Shown: piece by piece, positions 8,964 to 17,839 of the stretch
How the letters are laid out: every line of letters begins with the position of its first letter
How positions within the stretch are numbered: the first letter of the stretch is position 1
Assembly (NCBI RefSeq): GCF_003480435.1
Contig: NZ_QUJB01000005.1
Span: 1 to 64,000 of the forward strand
DNA length: 64,000 nt
Source of the DNA: Clostridium sp. AM30-24
GTDB taxonomy: Bacteria; Bacillota; Clostridia; Lachnospirales; Lachnospiraceae
Direction of reading: 5' to 3'
Notes under the pieces: model-generated
The model's database searches: none
What the model saw: only the letters and a program-made list of their open reading frames with translations
Told to the model about the DNA's origin: nothing
Position numbers and translations under genes: made by a program

Positions 8964-9001
8964 ATGCCCCTTTTCTTTTATTTTTACCGGAAAAGGGGCA
9001 T
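8964..9001. terminator. Strong hairpin, probable terminator of the surface protein gene
   Basis: A 12-bp perfect stem ATGCCCCTTTTC / GAAAAGGGGCAT in the 308-bp gap between 8835 and 9142. It is downstream of the large surface gene on the minus strand. It lacks a long T run, so the role is uncertain; otherwise the gap holds only the EFR1 promoter. Confidence 0.5.
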
Positions 9002-9142
9002 GTTCATTATTTGCTCATGTGTTTGTCGTGACTCTCAGACTTTATGATGCAGACCTCCAGCCGGGAGAATGATTCGAGATTTAAAAAAACTTTCCGGATC
9101 TGCTGCTTCTTTAATCATTTCTGATTTCTCTGCTTCCGCATC

Positions 9143-12100
9143 CTACGACATGGAAATGATCTCTTCGTCCTCCTCATTCTCTGTATCAGCAGCTTCAGCT
9201 TCCTTGATCAATTTTCCCTTCCCATCCAGCTGGATCGTTAATGTTTCATAACCGTCTGCCTCGATCACAATCGTATTTTCATCGTTATCGTGGAGGGCTG
9301 TGCTTACATAGATCGTTGCATCTGTCGGAACCAGTCTGTACTTTTGATCCATATCAAAGCTATTTGTTGCCTTTTCAAATTCACTGCCGTTTACTTCAAC
9401 CGAAGTGATCGCTTTCATCCAGTTTTCACATTCATTGCCGGGAAACGTCAATGTATAGGAATCATAAAACTTATAAGCACCGGAAACAGTCGGGGGAACC
9501 TTTGTCTCCTCTTCCTTATCCTCTCCACTGCTTCCATTTCCGTTTTCAGACGGATCTGTGGTCACGGTTCCATTTTGATCCATGTAAAGCGTCAGATCAG
9601 AATAACCGTTTGCAGAAATCGTAATCGTATTGCATTCTTTCGTAAAAGCACTGCTTCCCAGCTTCACAATACCGTCTGTTTTGCTGATGGAATATTTTTC
9701 GTTGCCATACACAAAGCCATTTTCATAGTCAATGCCATTCACCTGTACGCCGGTGATCTGACCAACCCATTCATCATAGCCCATTCCAAAGGTCAACTGA
9801 TAATCATTAGACCAGGTTTTCTCACCATCCGGTACCTTTGCAGGCGGATCCAGCTCCTCCTCTGTGTTTCCACCGTTCTCTTCTGTCTCGGTGACCGTAA
9901 AGGTGACTTTCTCTACACCATAGTATTTTGCAGAGATCTCCACGCAATACTCACCGACCTGTTTAAACAGATCTTTTCCAAGGATCAGCTTCGCTCCGTC
10001 TACGGTATAACCAACCTTCGATGATATGCTTTCCTGTCCCTCCGGCAACAGAGACCGCGTCGTTTCATCCGGCATCGTCAACTTGATGCTTTGGATCTGT
10101 TTCCAAAGATCTCCTGTCTCGTCCGCAGTATTTGTGATCGTGACCTCCTGACCGGTCTTTTGATCTTCATCGACTTCAAGTGTAACGTCCTTGAGATCCT
10201 TTGCAATTGAGATTGAAAATTTCTTATCCTGATATCCATCTGCCTTGATCGTAACCGAATTCTCCTGGTCTACACGGAAGAGGGACTTATCAATAACAAG
10301 GACCTCATCATCTATCTTGTAAGCTTCTTTTTTCACGGCCGCGTAGCTGCCATTGATGTAAATTTTGCCGTTCTCTGCAATACTTTGTAAATATGCAGCA
10401 TCTTCACAACGAATCCGAACATCCTGATCCTCCAAAACCTCATTGATCATATTTCCGTTCTCATCAACAAGGATCAGTTTCGGTGCTGTTTTTCCAAGAT
10501 AAGCTCCGTTCATGATCGTTGCTCCAAGGCGGTTATCCTCAAGCACATACTTTACTGCATACGGACGATTCTGTGTTGTAACAGCATTTTCGCTCTTAAT
10601 ATAATCAGCAAAACTCAGGTATTTTCCATCAACTTTCGCTTTTTCTACCGTGTCTCGATACTCTGCAAAGGAATAGAATGTAGTTCCGTCCTCACCGATC
10701 ACTGCATCCCATCCGCTCATGTCGTACTTCCAACGATCTGCAATTGCCTGTGCAGACTCATTTTCCACACCGAGCTCGGTAAGAACAAGTGCATTGGTAA
10801 GCAGGTCTGCATCAAACAATAAATCAGCTGACATTGTCGTGCTCCCGCCTTCTGCTGCGTTTCCGCTTCCACTCGTAGTACCACCGCTGACCGATGCGCT
10901 GGAAACAGCATCAATTGCATAAATATCCACTGCAGCCGCTTCACTCTGTGCAGATGTACCATCACTTACCGCAAAGACATAGCTCATATCTTTAAAGCCT
11001 GTAGCATGTACTGTGACCATATATTCTCCGGCATACGGGATATTATTTCGTCCATCTGTGGCATTTTCATCATTATAAAGAACAAAAGTATTTCCGATCA
11101 GATACCAGTCACGGATCTTTTCAAGCTCTGTTGTTTTTCCGGTCGGATCCATCAGCTCCACACCGGTGATCGGGATTTCAACACCATACGTCATGTTTTT
11201 TACATCAAAATGAATGTTCTGACCACTCTTGATGGCACCAGCTTCCTTTAATACCATGCTTGGAGCCGTTCCGTTCACGACCTCGATCGGGATCAGGGTA
11301 TTTTTTCCTCCTGATGTCACGCGAAGGTAATAGGAACCATTCGAATAGAAGTTTTTCTGACCTAACGGAACAAGGATCTGACCCACTGTATTTCCATAAT
11401 GGTCCCCTGTTGTTTTTTCATACTGAAGCTCATTGTTGATCGTCTGATTGTAGCCATTTCCGGATACCAGAGCCACATTCGTAATTTCGTCAAACCACTG
11501 TTTATCAACAGCTTCTGTATAATTAAACATTACAACCGCCTGACCGCCTACGCCGTAACGATTCGTTGGATCTTCCGTAAGCTCTGCGGCCGGTGCATAA
11601 TAACGGATTCCGTTTTTCTCTTCTCCAAGATCAAAGGTGGTTGTCTTTGGTTTCTGTCTGATGGCTCCGTCTTCATCATAATTGTCAAGCTGATAATCCC
11701 ACACATACACAGAACCATGGGCAAGGAATGCAGCCGGTGCTGTATTTTCGCGAACCACCGGCGTCTCCGGATCTGCATTATCACTCAGTACAACGATCTG
11801 GGTCTCACCATCTTTTCCCGTTACAGCAAGCTTTGCCGGATTTAAGTTCGTGATCTCCCACTTTGCAAGTGTTCCATCTTTGTCCACTTTTGTAAATGCA
11901 TCTGTAACATCTTTTCCGTCAACAGTAAGTGTACAGTTGTCTAAGGAATATCCCTTTGCAAATGCAACTGTTACATACTGGCTCCAGCCAAGATCAACCA
12001 GTTTTGTCTGACTTTCCACTACAAGAGTCTTTTTCTCCGGTGTTTCGTTATCACCGGTATTTCCATTATTTTCGCTATTGCTTCCGTTGTTACCAGCGTT

Positions 12101-12811
12101 TCCGCTGTTTCCACTGTTGCTTCCGTTGTCACCAGCGTTTCCGTTGTTTCCGCTATTGCTTCCGTTGTCACCAGTGTTTCCACTATCGCTTCCGTTGTTA
12201 CCGGCGTTTTCGTTGTTGCTTCCATTATTTCCACCATTTCCGCTGTTTCCAGAGTTGGCGGAATTATTGCCAGTGCTGTGGCTTCCAGAGTCAGAATCAC
12301 TGTCGGAAGATCCATCACTTCCTCCAGAGCTTCTCTTGGATGTTGTTGTCTTCTGATCACCGCTCGGTGCATCATACGCCTTTCCGTTCGCATCTACCCA
12401 TGCGCCATCAACATTTACCTTATACCCGTCCGGAGTCGTCACATCATGTGCCATCTCACCGGAACCTGCGGTCAGATAATACCAGCGTCCGTTGACCGGA
12501 ACCCAGCCTGTCGCCATGCTTCCGTTCTCCCAGAGATAATACCAGTCCTTAGTCTCCGGATTCTGATACCACCCAGTGATCATATTTCCATCTTTATCAA
12601 AACGATACCATTTGCCTTCGTAAAGAAGCCACTGGTCAGCAAGATATTCACCATTCACGTTTCTATATTTCCATACTCCAGTCTGCATAGACTGTTCCCA
12701 TCTGCCTGTCGGAATCGCCGTTGCAGCAGGCGAAACCATGGTCGTCATTGTCATGGATAATGCAGCTGCTACTGCAATTCCTTTGAATCCATTCTTTCGT
12801 ATACTCTTCAC
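9143..12811 (-). CDS. Secreted cell-wall-bound protein with Shr-type heme-protein-interaction repeats
   Basis: 1222 residues. A signal peptide (residues 1-33, ending SPAATA) is followed by choline-binding-type wall repeats (WKYRNVNGEY, GKWYRFDKDGNMITGW, GRWYYLTAGSGEMA) to about residue 150, and then a very low-complexity Asn/Gly/Ser linker (about 180-265). The large remainder has several beta-rich domains, at least three ending in a motif like NTITISANGYSDL, NTIVIEADGYETL or NSVTIKADGYQD; this is the pattern of the Shr-like heme/hemoprotein-interacting domain (formerly DUF1533). The start is GTG at 12811 with AAGGAGGT five bases before it. A Fur-like box overlaps the promoter, supporting a role in iron or heme capture. 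The ligand is not proven. Confidence 0.85.
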   Translation of the reverse strand: MKSIRKNGFKGIAVAAALSMTMTTMVSPAATAIPTGRWEQSMQTGVWKYRNVNGEYLADQWLLYEGKWYRFDKDGNMITGWYQNPETKDWYYLWENGSMATGWVPVNGRWYYLTAGSGEMAHDVTTPDGYKVNVDGAWVDANGKAYDAPSGDQKTTTSKRSSGGSDGSSDSDSDSGSHSTGNNSANSGNSGNGGNNGSNNENAGNNGSDSGNTGDNGSNSGNNGNAGDNGSNSGNSGNAGNNGSNSENNGNTGDNETPEKKTLVVESQTKLVDLGWSQYVTVAFAKGYSLDNCTLTVDGKDVTDAFTKVDKDGTLAKWEITNLNPAKLAVTGKDGETQIVVLSDNADPETPVVRENTAPAAFLAHGSVYVWDYQLDNYDEDGAIRQKPKTTTFDLGEEKNGIRYYAPAAELTEDPTNRYGVGGQAVVMFNYTEAVDKQWFDEITNVALVSGNGYNQTINNELQYEKTTGDHYGNTVGQILVPLGQKNFYSNGSYYLRVTSGGKNTLIPIEVVNGTAPSMVLKEAGAIKSGQNIHFDVKNMTYGVEIPITGVELMDPTGKTTELEKIRDWYLIGNTFVLYNDENATDGRNNIPYAGEYMVTVHATGFKDMSYVFAVSDGTSAQSEAAAVDIYAIDAVSSASVSGGTTSGSGNAAEGGSTTMSADLLFDADLLTNALVLTELGVENESAQAIADRWKYDMSGWDAVIGEDGTTFYSFAEYRDTVEKAKVDGKYLSFADYIKSENAVTTQNRPYAVKYVLEDNRLGATIMNGAYLGKTAPKLILVDENGNMINEVLEDQDVRIRCEDAAYLQSIAENGKIYINGSYAAVKKEAYKIDDEVLVIDKSLFRVDQENSVTIKADGYQDKKFSISIAKDLKDVTLEVDEDQKTGQEVTITNTADETGDLWKQIQSIKLTMPDETTRSLLPEGQESISSKVGYTVDGAKLILGKDLFKQVGEYCVEISAKYYGVEKVTFTVTETEENGGNTEEELDPPAKVPDGEKTWSNDYQLTFGMGYDEWVGQITGVQVNGIDYENGFVYGNEKYSISKTDGIVKLGSSAFTKECNTITISANGYSDLTLYMDQNGTVTTDPSENGNGSSGEDKEEETKVPPTVSGAYKFYDSYTLTFPGNECENWMKAITSVEVNGSEFEKATNSFDMDQKYRLVPTDATIYVSTALHDNDENTIVIEADGYETLTIQLDGKGKLIKEAEAADTENEEDEEIISMS

Positions 12812-12882
12812 ATCGGACCTCCTTGAATTTTTAATGCGAGGAATATTATAGCAACTGATAAAACATTTCTCAATGCATTTAT

Positions 12883-12925
12883 TGAGAATGATTTTCATAA
12901 TCGTTTAAATGGGAAATTTTCTCAA
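12883..12925 (-). promoter_or_regulatory. Promoter with Fur-like box
   Basis: TGAGAATGATTTTCA at 12883-12897 matches 13 of 15 positions of the 7-1-7 Fur consensus TGATAATNATTATCA. On the minus strand TTGAGA (12925-12920), 17 bp and GATTAT (12902-12897) form a plausible promoter, so the box sits at the expected transcription start. An additional 8-bp hairpin, TTCTCAAT / ATTGAGAA, lies at 12867-12888. Confidence 0.55.
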
Positions 12926-13086
12926 CACGTATATAATTCTGTAAATGTCTCCAATTGTTCCGTCTCTCCTTCTTCGTCCGTTCAGCCAATACGTTTCCTT
13001 CTATCGTTTTTCAACTTTCATGCAGCATTCGGCATTGTTTATCAATTCCTCTCCTGCCCAATTTTCCAGGAAAAGAAGGTAACTGA

Positions 13087-13331
13087 ATGGAAAAGCAAGT
13101 GATCCATGCTCTCATTTCCACTGAAGAGTACAGGGAATCGCCCGATTTTATGAATGTCAATCTCAGCGATTTCGCCCTGTTTCTCGCTACCGTCACCTGC
13201 CCTCAACGATCGTGATATTCATCACCCAGACCGATCTCTTTGGCATGGACCACGCCATGTATACATTCACGGAGCGCTGGCACCAGATTCCGGAGATGGA
13301 ACTTGGGGATGAGACAATGAAGATATTTTAA
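13087..13331 (+). pseudogene. Relic of a PD-(D/E)XK nuclease-family transposase
   Basis: Two fragments in different frames. The first (13087-13212) reads MEKQVIHALISTEEYRESPD then NLSDFALFLATV, like the N-terminal region of Rpn-like PD-(D/E)XK transposases. The second (to 13331) reads VIFITQTDLFGMDHAMYTF and LGDETMKIF, like their C-terminal region. The nuclease core between them (about 200 residues in intact proteins) is missing. It is an old insertion reduced by deletion and frameshift, in a 677-bp gap that also holds the upstream promoter and a terminator. Confidence 0.6.
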
Positions 13332-13405
13332 AATGTTTCATGATTTCTCACATCATATTTAATCTCCAATATTTCAATTTGGTCTTATGGAAAATATGGT
13401 CTAAA

Positions 13406-13452
13406 CAAAAGCCCAACTCCATGCACTCTGAATGCATAAAGCCGGGCTTTTG
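13406..13452. terminator. Hairpin terminator after the nuclease gene
   Basis: CAAAAGCCC pairs with GGGCTTTTG around an inner imperfect stem (ATGCA / TGCAT). It lies about 40 bp past the stop of the minus-strand nuclease gene and could act in both directions. Confidence 0.7.
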
Positions 13453-13488
13453 ATATTGTCTTAATTTTATGTGTTTTTGAAACATTCT

Positions 13489-14550
13489 CTACGGTTTACA
13501 ACTCTTACAAGCCTCATACCCCTCGTTGATCAGCTTCTCCCGCTCCCCCGTATACTCTTTTCGGTTCTCAGACTTGATATTCTTCACAGAATCGCAGTCC
13601 GTGCGGTGGAATTTCATGGTCTTCGTGTTGAGGATATAGGTTCCGCTCTCTTTTCCAGAGGTTCCTGCATCAGTTTTTCCGGTACCTGACGTACTTCCGC
13701 TTTGACTGCCTCCTGTACTTCCGCTCTTCGCCAGTTCACTCTTTCCCGTCGCGTAGTCAATCGTGACTCCCGGCTGAACATTGTAAACATAAACACAGAA
13801 CAGGACTCCGTCGCCTTCGTCCTCCACGGACTCCGCTTCCATCAGAACTCCGGATGCCACAAGATTATCACCTTCGAAGATCGGCGTCACACGGTACATC
13901 ACATGGTTTCCGGTTTCTTTTACATAGTCGGCTGTCAGGTTCTCAAAGGGCAGCATTCCCTGAACATTAAGGTATCTCGTACCCGTGATCAGATTCTTTT
14001 CGTTCGCGTTCTCCGCAGTCAACTGGTATCCGATCAGATGACATCGATTATACAGATATTTTCCATCCACAAAATCATATTTCGCATTGATCCACCCTGT
14101 TGGCTTTACCTCTCCGATGGAACCCCGCTTTTCCGTCGGCATCGTATCGGTACTGACGGAGGCGTAAGCCACACCGCAGCGACCTAATGAATCCAGATCA
14201 CTGTAGCGTTCAAAGGAAACAGCCGTCAGGTCGTCCTCCGTAAAATACGGAATATTTCCATTGACCACCACATAGGGGGAGTCCGTATACTCCGGAATAT
14301 CGGAGAGACGGAATTCCCCGGTCGTCGACGCATTTCCTGTCATCTCCGATGACGTTTTATTTCCCTGTCCGCCGCTATTCCCAGCGCCGGAGTTCTCTGC
14401 CGCCTCAGCAAGACTTCCAAGGATATTTCCCGCCGCATGGGCAACATCTGCCGCCACACTGGCATTAGCGGCCGCATCTCCCCCGCAGGCCGTTACAGTC
14501 AAAGAGACCACCGCGATCACGCAAAGCAGCCATTTTCTTAAATGCTTCAT
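13489..14550 (-). CDS. Secreted lipoprotein DNA/RNA non-specific endonuclease
   Basis: 353 residues. A lipoprotein signal peptide ends at the lipobox VTAC (Cys about residue 22). The nuclease domain (about 75-265) carries YNRCHLIGYQL, the His-containing active-site motif of the NucA/EndA-like family, then NEKNLITGTRYLN with the metal-binding Asn. A Ser/Gly linker leads to a C-terminal small Cys-rich domain (FHRTDCDSVKNI ... YEACKSCKP), which resembles the Ada-type metal-binding add-on often fused to such nucleases. Role: degradation of extracellular nucleic acid, or DNA uptake. It is a single gene with its own terminator. Confidence 0.88.
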   Translation of the reverse strand: MKHLRKWLLCVIAVVSLTVTACGGDAAANASVAADVAHAAGNILGSLAEAAENSGAGNSGGQGNKTSSEMTGNASTTGEFRLSDIPEYTDSPYVVVNGNIPYFTEDDLTAVSFERYSDLDSLGRCGVAYASVSTDTMPTEKRGSIGEVKPTGWINAKYDFVDGKYLYNRCHLIGYQLTAENANEKNLITGTRYLNVQGMLPFENLTADYVKETGNHVMYRVTPIFEGDNLVASGVLMEAESVEDEGDGVLFCVYVYNVQPGVTIDYATGKSELAKSGSTGGSQSGSTSGTGKTDAGTSGKESGTYILNTKTMKFHRTDCDSVKNIKSENRKEYTGEREKLINEGYEACKSCKP

Positions 14551-14710
14551 ATTCTGTCATTCCCCTCTGTTGCCATATTTTCTATCTCAGTCCGCCTTTC
14601 CGCCAAATACCCTGTACATACTCCCCCTGTCCCAATCTCCCACTATATTTTCTGAAATATCGGAATTGGAACTGTCTCCAGCGTCATTCTGCCTATCATA
14701 CATTCATATT

Positions 14711-15118
14711 TTAACGGGTATACCGCTCTCTCGTAATTTTCTCGTGGGAAGATCCCGCAAATTCTTTCGTCTCCACGCACTTCCACACGCTGAGATCCAC
14801 TGGAAAATACACCTCCGCGGGATAATCCCTGTTCCAACGGTAGAGATAGATCTCCTCGATCCGCTCCACACAGCCGGAGACATCCGCATTCTCCACAAAG
14901 CAGAATTCCCCGTCCCCCGCAGCATCGAGAAACGTCTCATTCACCCGGATCTCATCCGCGCCACTCTCCGTAAACTGTTTTCTGCTGTACGCGTTCATCC
15001 ACAGCACTTTCCCCACAGTGAGCTCCAATACATCCGCACGCAGGACGCGGTCCTGGCTCTGGCGGCGGTGATTGAACATCATTCCATTATGGTCGTCCAC
15101 ACATACGATCAGTATCAT
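14711..15118 (-). CDS. Conserved small hypothetical protein
   Basis: 135 residues, soluble, no membrane segment. It begins MILIVCVDDHNGMMFNHRRQ, a start I recognise from a conserved but uncharacterised family in Lachnospiraceae that is sometimes misnamed ribonuclease Z; no metallo-beta-lactamase motif (HxHxDH) is present, so that name is not supported here. A GGAGGGG ribosome binding site precedes the ATG. The promoter at 15160-15188 is overlapped by a LexA-like sequence, which suggests DNA-damage control. Confidence 0.7.
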   Translation of the reverse strand: MILIVCVDDHNGMMFNHRRQSQDRVLRADVLELTVGKVLWMNAYSRKQFTESGADEIRVNETFLDAAGDGEFCFVENADVSGCVERIEEIYLYRWNRDYPAEVYFPVDLSVWKCVETKEFAGSSHEKITRERYTR

Positions 15119-15159
15119 ATAGTCCCCTCCCTCTCCGTTACATCTGCCTTCTGCCTTCT

Positions 15160-15199
15160 ATTTTACCACGTTTTCCGCAATGATACAACCATATGTTCG
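15160..15199 (-). promoter_or_regulatory. Promoter overlapped by a LexA-like box
   Basis: Minus-strand TTGTAT (15188-15183), 17 bp, TAAAAT (15165-15160). Reading the same strand, CGAACATATGGTTG at 15199-15186 matches 12 of 14 positions of the Gram-positive LexA consensus CGAACATATGTTCG and overlaps the -35. Confidence 0.5.
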
Positions 15200-15265
15200 A
15201 TTCTTTTATCTTGTACCGCGCCAGCGGTCCCGGCAAAATTTCTTCACTTTTCCTTCTGGAAAATC

Positions 15266-15294
15266 TTGACATCTGTCCCCCGTAGTGCGATAAT
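15266..15294 (+). promoter_or_regulatory. tRNA promoter
   Basis: TTGACA, 17 bp, GATAAT, ending 25 bp before the tRNA 5' end. Confidence 0.8.
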
Positions 15295-15319
15295 AATGAG
15301 GTCAAAAAAATATCGTTAT

Positions 15320-15392
15320 GGGCTTGTAGCGCAGTTGGGAGCGCACCACATTCGCATTGTGGGGGTCGTCGGTTCGAATCCGATCAGGTCCA
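15320..15392 (+). tRNA. tRNA-Ala (anticodon CGC)
   Basis: A complete 73-nt cloverleaf. The acceptor stem GGGCTTG / CAGGTCC contains the G3:U70 wobble pair that identifies alanine tRNAs. The D stem is GCGC/GCGC, the anticodon stem CCACA/TGTGG with loop TTCGCAT (anticodon CGC, reads GCG), and the T arm GTCGG-TTCGAAT-CCGAT. The CCA end is not encoded. It has its own promoter and terminator. Confidence 0.95.
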
Positions 15393-15403
15393 CGAAACAA
15401 GAG

Positions 15404-15446
15404 AAATCCGAACCTGTTTCCGATTGGAGAAGGGTTCGGATTTTTC
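15404..15446 (+). terminator. tRNA terminator
   Basis: Stem AAATCCGAACC / GGTTCGGATTT followed by T-rich sequence, 11 bp after the tRNA. Confidence 0.85.
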
Positions 15447-15721
15447 GTTTTCTTCGGGTACGACAACGAAGGCTCCCGTAGACGACGCAAAACGCCGATA
15501 CCTTGTCATAAACCATAAGCCAATAACAAGATTTGGGAAGCCACGGGCTGGAAGATTAAGAGCAAAAAAATAAGAGGTGTGCCCAAGCGGACACATCTCG
15601 GCGAGAAACATCTATGTAAGGCAGGGCGTTCCCTTTTCCGGGAGCGTCCTGCTGTTTTTATGCTGCGATGGGGGCAGCGGTTCTCAACGTCCATCATATA
15701 ACCATGTGCTGCCTGTTTTTC
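15447..15721. other. Non-coding left end of the accessory island
   Basis: About 275 bp between the tRNA terminator and the relaxase fragment. I see no convincing gene; short open frames here have no ribosome binding site or recognisable family. Its base composition and the neighbouring relaxase fragment suggest mobile-element debris. Confidence 0.4.
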
Positions 15722-16099
15722 CTTGTCCTTGCAGCGTTTCGACCAGAGGATCTACTTTTCCACCACAGGCACATAGACCACATGGAGGTGGTAGTGGTAG
15801 ACCTCCCGGCCTAGCGCTTCGGTCATGGCACGGTTGATCTCATCTGCGTGCATGACTGCCGAGAGGATATATTGCTCACCGCCTACGATCTGAACAGCGG
15901 CTTTGTAGGCATCTGCGTAGAACTGCTTGGCGAACTCGTAGCCGCCGTGGTTGTCAAAGTAGGCCGAGTTGACATCAAAGATAAGCTCGCAGTAGTGGGT
16001 GGCATCCGGCTTCAGGCCGCGAGTGGAAATGGTTCCATTGGCTTCCATCTGGGCGAACAGGTCGGTATAGCTGGCGGTTGGCTTTTCTACTTCAAAGAA
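15722..16099 (-). pseudogene. Mob/Pre plasmid recombination (relaxase) protein, internal fragment
   Basis: Reading leftward from 16099: VEKPTASYTDLFAQ, then TISTRGLKPDATHYCELIFD, AVMHADEINRAMTEALGREV and YHYHLHVVYVPVVEK. This is the central part of Mob_Pre relaxases, including the HxH metal-binding region that ends the catalytic fold. The N-terminus is replaced directly by the stop codon of the PrpF gene. The frame is interrupted by TAG at 15752, after which ILWSKRCKDK continues in family-like fashion (a Gln codon is expected there). There is no start signal, so it is not expressed as a functional relaxase. Confidence 0.75.
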
Positions 16100-17260
16100 T
16101 CAGCAGAATGCAGTCCCTTCAGCCAGCAAATTGGCTGTGCGGAAGCCGAAAGTGTCTTCCACATCCACAGAGCCATCTTCCCCTACCGTGTAATCAACGC
16201 CAGCTTCCAGAATTCCGCCGGGATGAGCGATACGGATGAACTGGGTGTCCACATCCGGGCGGAGCACCTGCTGCACGACACTGCCGGGAACGATGGCAGC
16301 AGCGGCAGTACACATTGCGCCGGTCATGGCATAGGTGGGGTGAGTCTTCTGCATACTCATCATCCGGGAAAGCAAATCGATCTTATCCGCAGAGATTTTA
16401 TGTCCCGTGACGGTGGTATAGTCTGCGGCAGGGGCAACAAAGGTCATTTTGGGGATGCCGGGAGTTTCCCATGCACTGCGAGTATAATCATCGCACAGTC
16501 CCAATTTGACAGCGGCCATGCCGCGTACTTTTTCAAGAAGCTCCAGTTTTTCAGGGTCGTTATCCAATTCAGACGGCAGTTCTTTTCCAGTCAGACCGAG
16601 GTCAGAGGCCTTTACAAAGACCAGCGGGTTTGCCGCATCCACGATGGACACTTCCACAGGGCCAAAGCCGGGAACATCCAACGTATCAACAGCATTTCCA
16701 GTAGGCAGTAAGTCCGTGCCTTCTGTCGGGCGGGTCTTGAGCGTACCAGCCGGGCGGACAAACTTGAGCTTAATGGGGCTGGCTGTTCCGGGAACACCTG
16801 CGATAGCAAAGTCGCCGTCATATTTAACAGAGCCATTTTCGCAAGCTACTTCTTCCACGATGAGCTTATTGGTATTGGTGTTGAACACACGAACTTGCGT
16901 GACAGGTTCGGTGACTTTCACCAGACCTTTTTCAATGGCAAAAGGACCGACGCCGGAAGAAATGTTGCCGCAGTTGCCTTTGGTGCTGACCAGCGGCTTA
17001 TCCACGCTGACCTGACAGAACGTATAATCAACATCCGCATCCGCACGGGAAGAAACTCCTACGATAGCAACTTTGGAAGTGACCGAAGCTGCGCCGCCCA
17101 GACCATTGATTTGTTTCTCATCCGGACTGCCCATAATGTTCAGCAGCAGTTCGTCGCGCTGGGCGGTATCAGTCGGCAGGTCACGTTCCAGAAAGTATAA
17201 GCCTTTGGAAGTGCCGCCGCGAATAATCATACAGGGAATGTGATGTGCTTTGTTTATCAT
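16100..17260 (-). CDS. PrpF-family isomerase/tautomerase (YbhH-like)
   Basis: 386 residues, near the family length. It contains IPCMIIRGGTSKGLYFLE at the N-terminus, LGGAASVTSKVAIV and GNCGNISSGVGPFA, the hallmark motifs of the PrpF fold, which includes 3-methylitaconate isomerase and 4-oxalomesaconate tautomerase. These enzymes move a double bond in unsaturated tricarboxylic or dicarboxylic acids without a cofactor. Together with the aconitase-like hydratase and LysR gene nearby it reproduces the E. coli ybhDHIJ set, whose substrate is unknown. A GAGAGGT site precedes the ATG. The stop codon is the exact join to a relaxase fragment. Confidence 0.88.
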   Translation of the reverse strand: MINKAHHIPCMIIRGGTSKGLYFLERDLPTDTAQRDELLLNIMGSPDEKQINGLGGAASVTSKVAIVGVSSRADADVDYTFCQVSVDKPLVSTKGNCGNISSGVGPFAIEKGLVKVTEPVTQVRVFNTNTNKLIVEEVACENGSVKYDGDFAIAGVPGTASPIKLKFVRPAGTLKTRPTEGTDLLPTGNAVDTLDVPGFGPVEVSIVDAANPLVFVKASDLGLTGKELPSELDNDPEKLELLEKVRGMAAVKLGLCDDYTRSAWETPGIPKMTFVAPAADYTTVTGHKISADKIDLLSRMMSMQKTHPTYAMTGAMCTAAAAIVPGSVVQQVLRPDVDTQFIRIAHPGGILEAGVDYTVGEDGSVDVEDTFGFRTANLLAEGTAFC

Positions 17261-17272
17261 AAAATATACCTC

Positions 17273-17827
17273 TCAAATCAACCGAAGAGGGCGTAGCCCA
17301 GCTTGTAAACACCGAGGAGCTTGTTTTGTTCTTCTTCTTTGTTTTCGGAGTTGGAAGCAGTCATGCAAGCCGCCCATGCCGGTGATCAGGAGCAGCGTAC
17401 CCCAAGGCACCTTCGCCAAAGCCTTTTTCTCATCGGAAGTCTTGAGTGCCATCAGGACAGCAGCCACAGCAAGGGAAGCCGGACCGACACTGATCGAGAA
17501 ACCAACGACCATGATGACCATAACAACAATACCGAGGGCGGTAATGACCTGCTCTTTGCTCATCTTCTGAGCGACGGCAGTAGAGAAAGCAGAGGTCTGC
17601 AAGGCAGGCTTGATTTTCCAGACTTTATAATAGATGCAGAAAATCACCATCAGCAGGCAGAACCAGAGGATCAGGTTCACCATGGAAGGAATCGCAAAGT
17701 CCGAAGCGGAATAGCCGGCGTCGGTGCAGAGCTTATCCAGAATGCCGATGTTGCATTTGCGCCAGAACGCAATGGCAACGATAACGGCAAGGAATAATAC
17801 AGAAAACAATGCAATATTCGATGTCAT
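17273..17827 (-). pseudogene. DASS/SLC13-like anion transporter, internally deleted
   Basis: The 184-codon frame starts well (AAGGAG site, MTSNIALFSVLFLAVIVAIA) but then jumps from a first membrane helix to a middle region (FAIPSMVNLILWFCLL, FSISVGPASLAVAAVLMALK, WGTLLLITGMG). At about 17350 it leaves the family frame; an alternative frame gives a plausible C-terminal tail, KLLGVYKLGYALFG, ending at 17278. A working member has about 450-480 residues, so two internal deletions or frameshifts are implied. In E. coli the equivalent gene is ybhI. It sits 12 bp after the hydratase and 12 bp before prpF, so it was part of the operon. Confidence 0.7.
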
Positions 17828-17839
17828 GACAATTTCTCC

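Noticed and set aside
12060..12290. Regular short repeats resembling a CRISPR or VNTR
   Set aside because: They code in frame for the Asn/Gly/Ser linker of the surface protein; there are no unique spacers and no cas genes.
14711..15118. Ribonuclease Z
   Set aside because: The protein is too short and lacks the HxHxDH metal motif.
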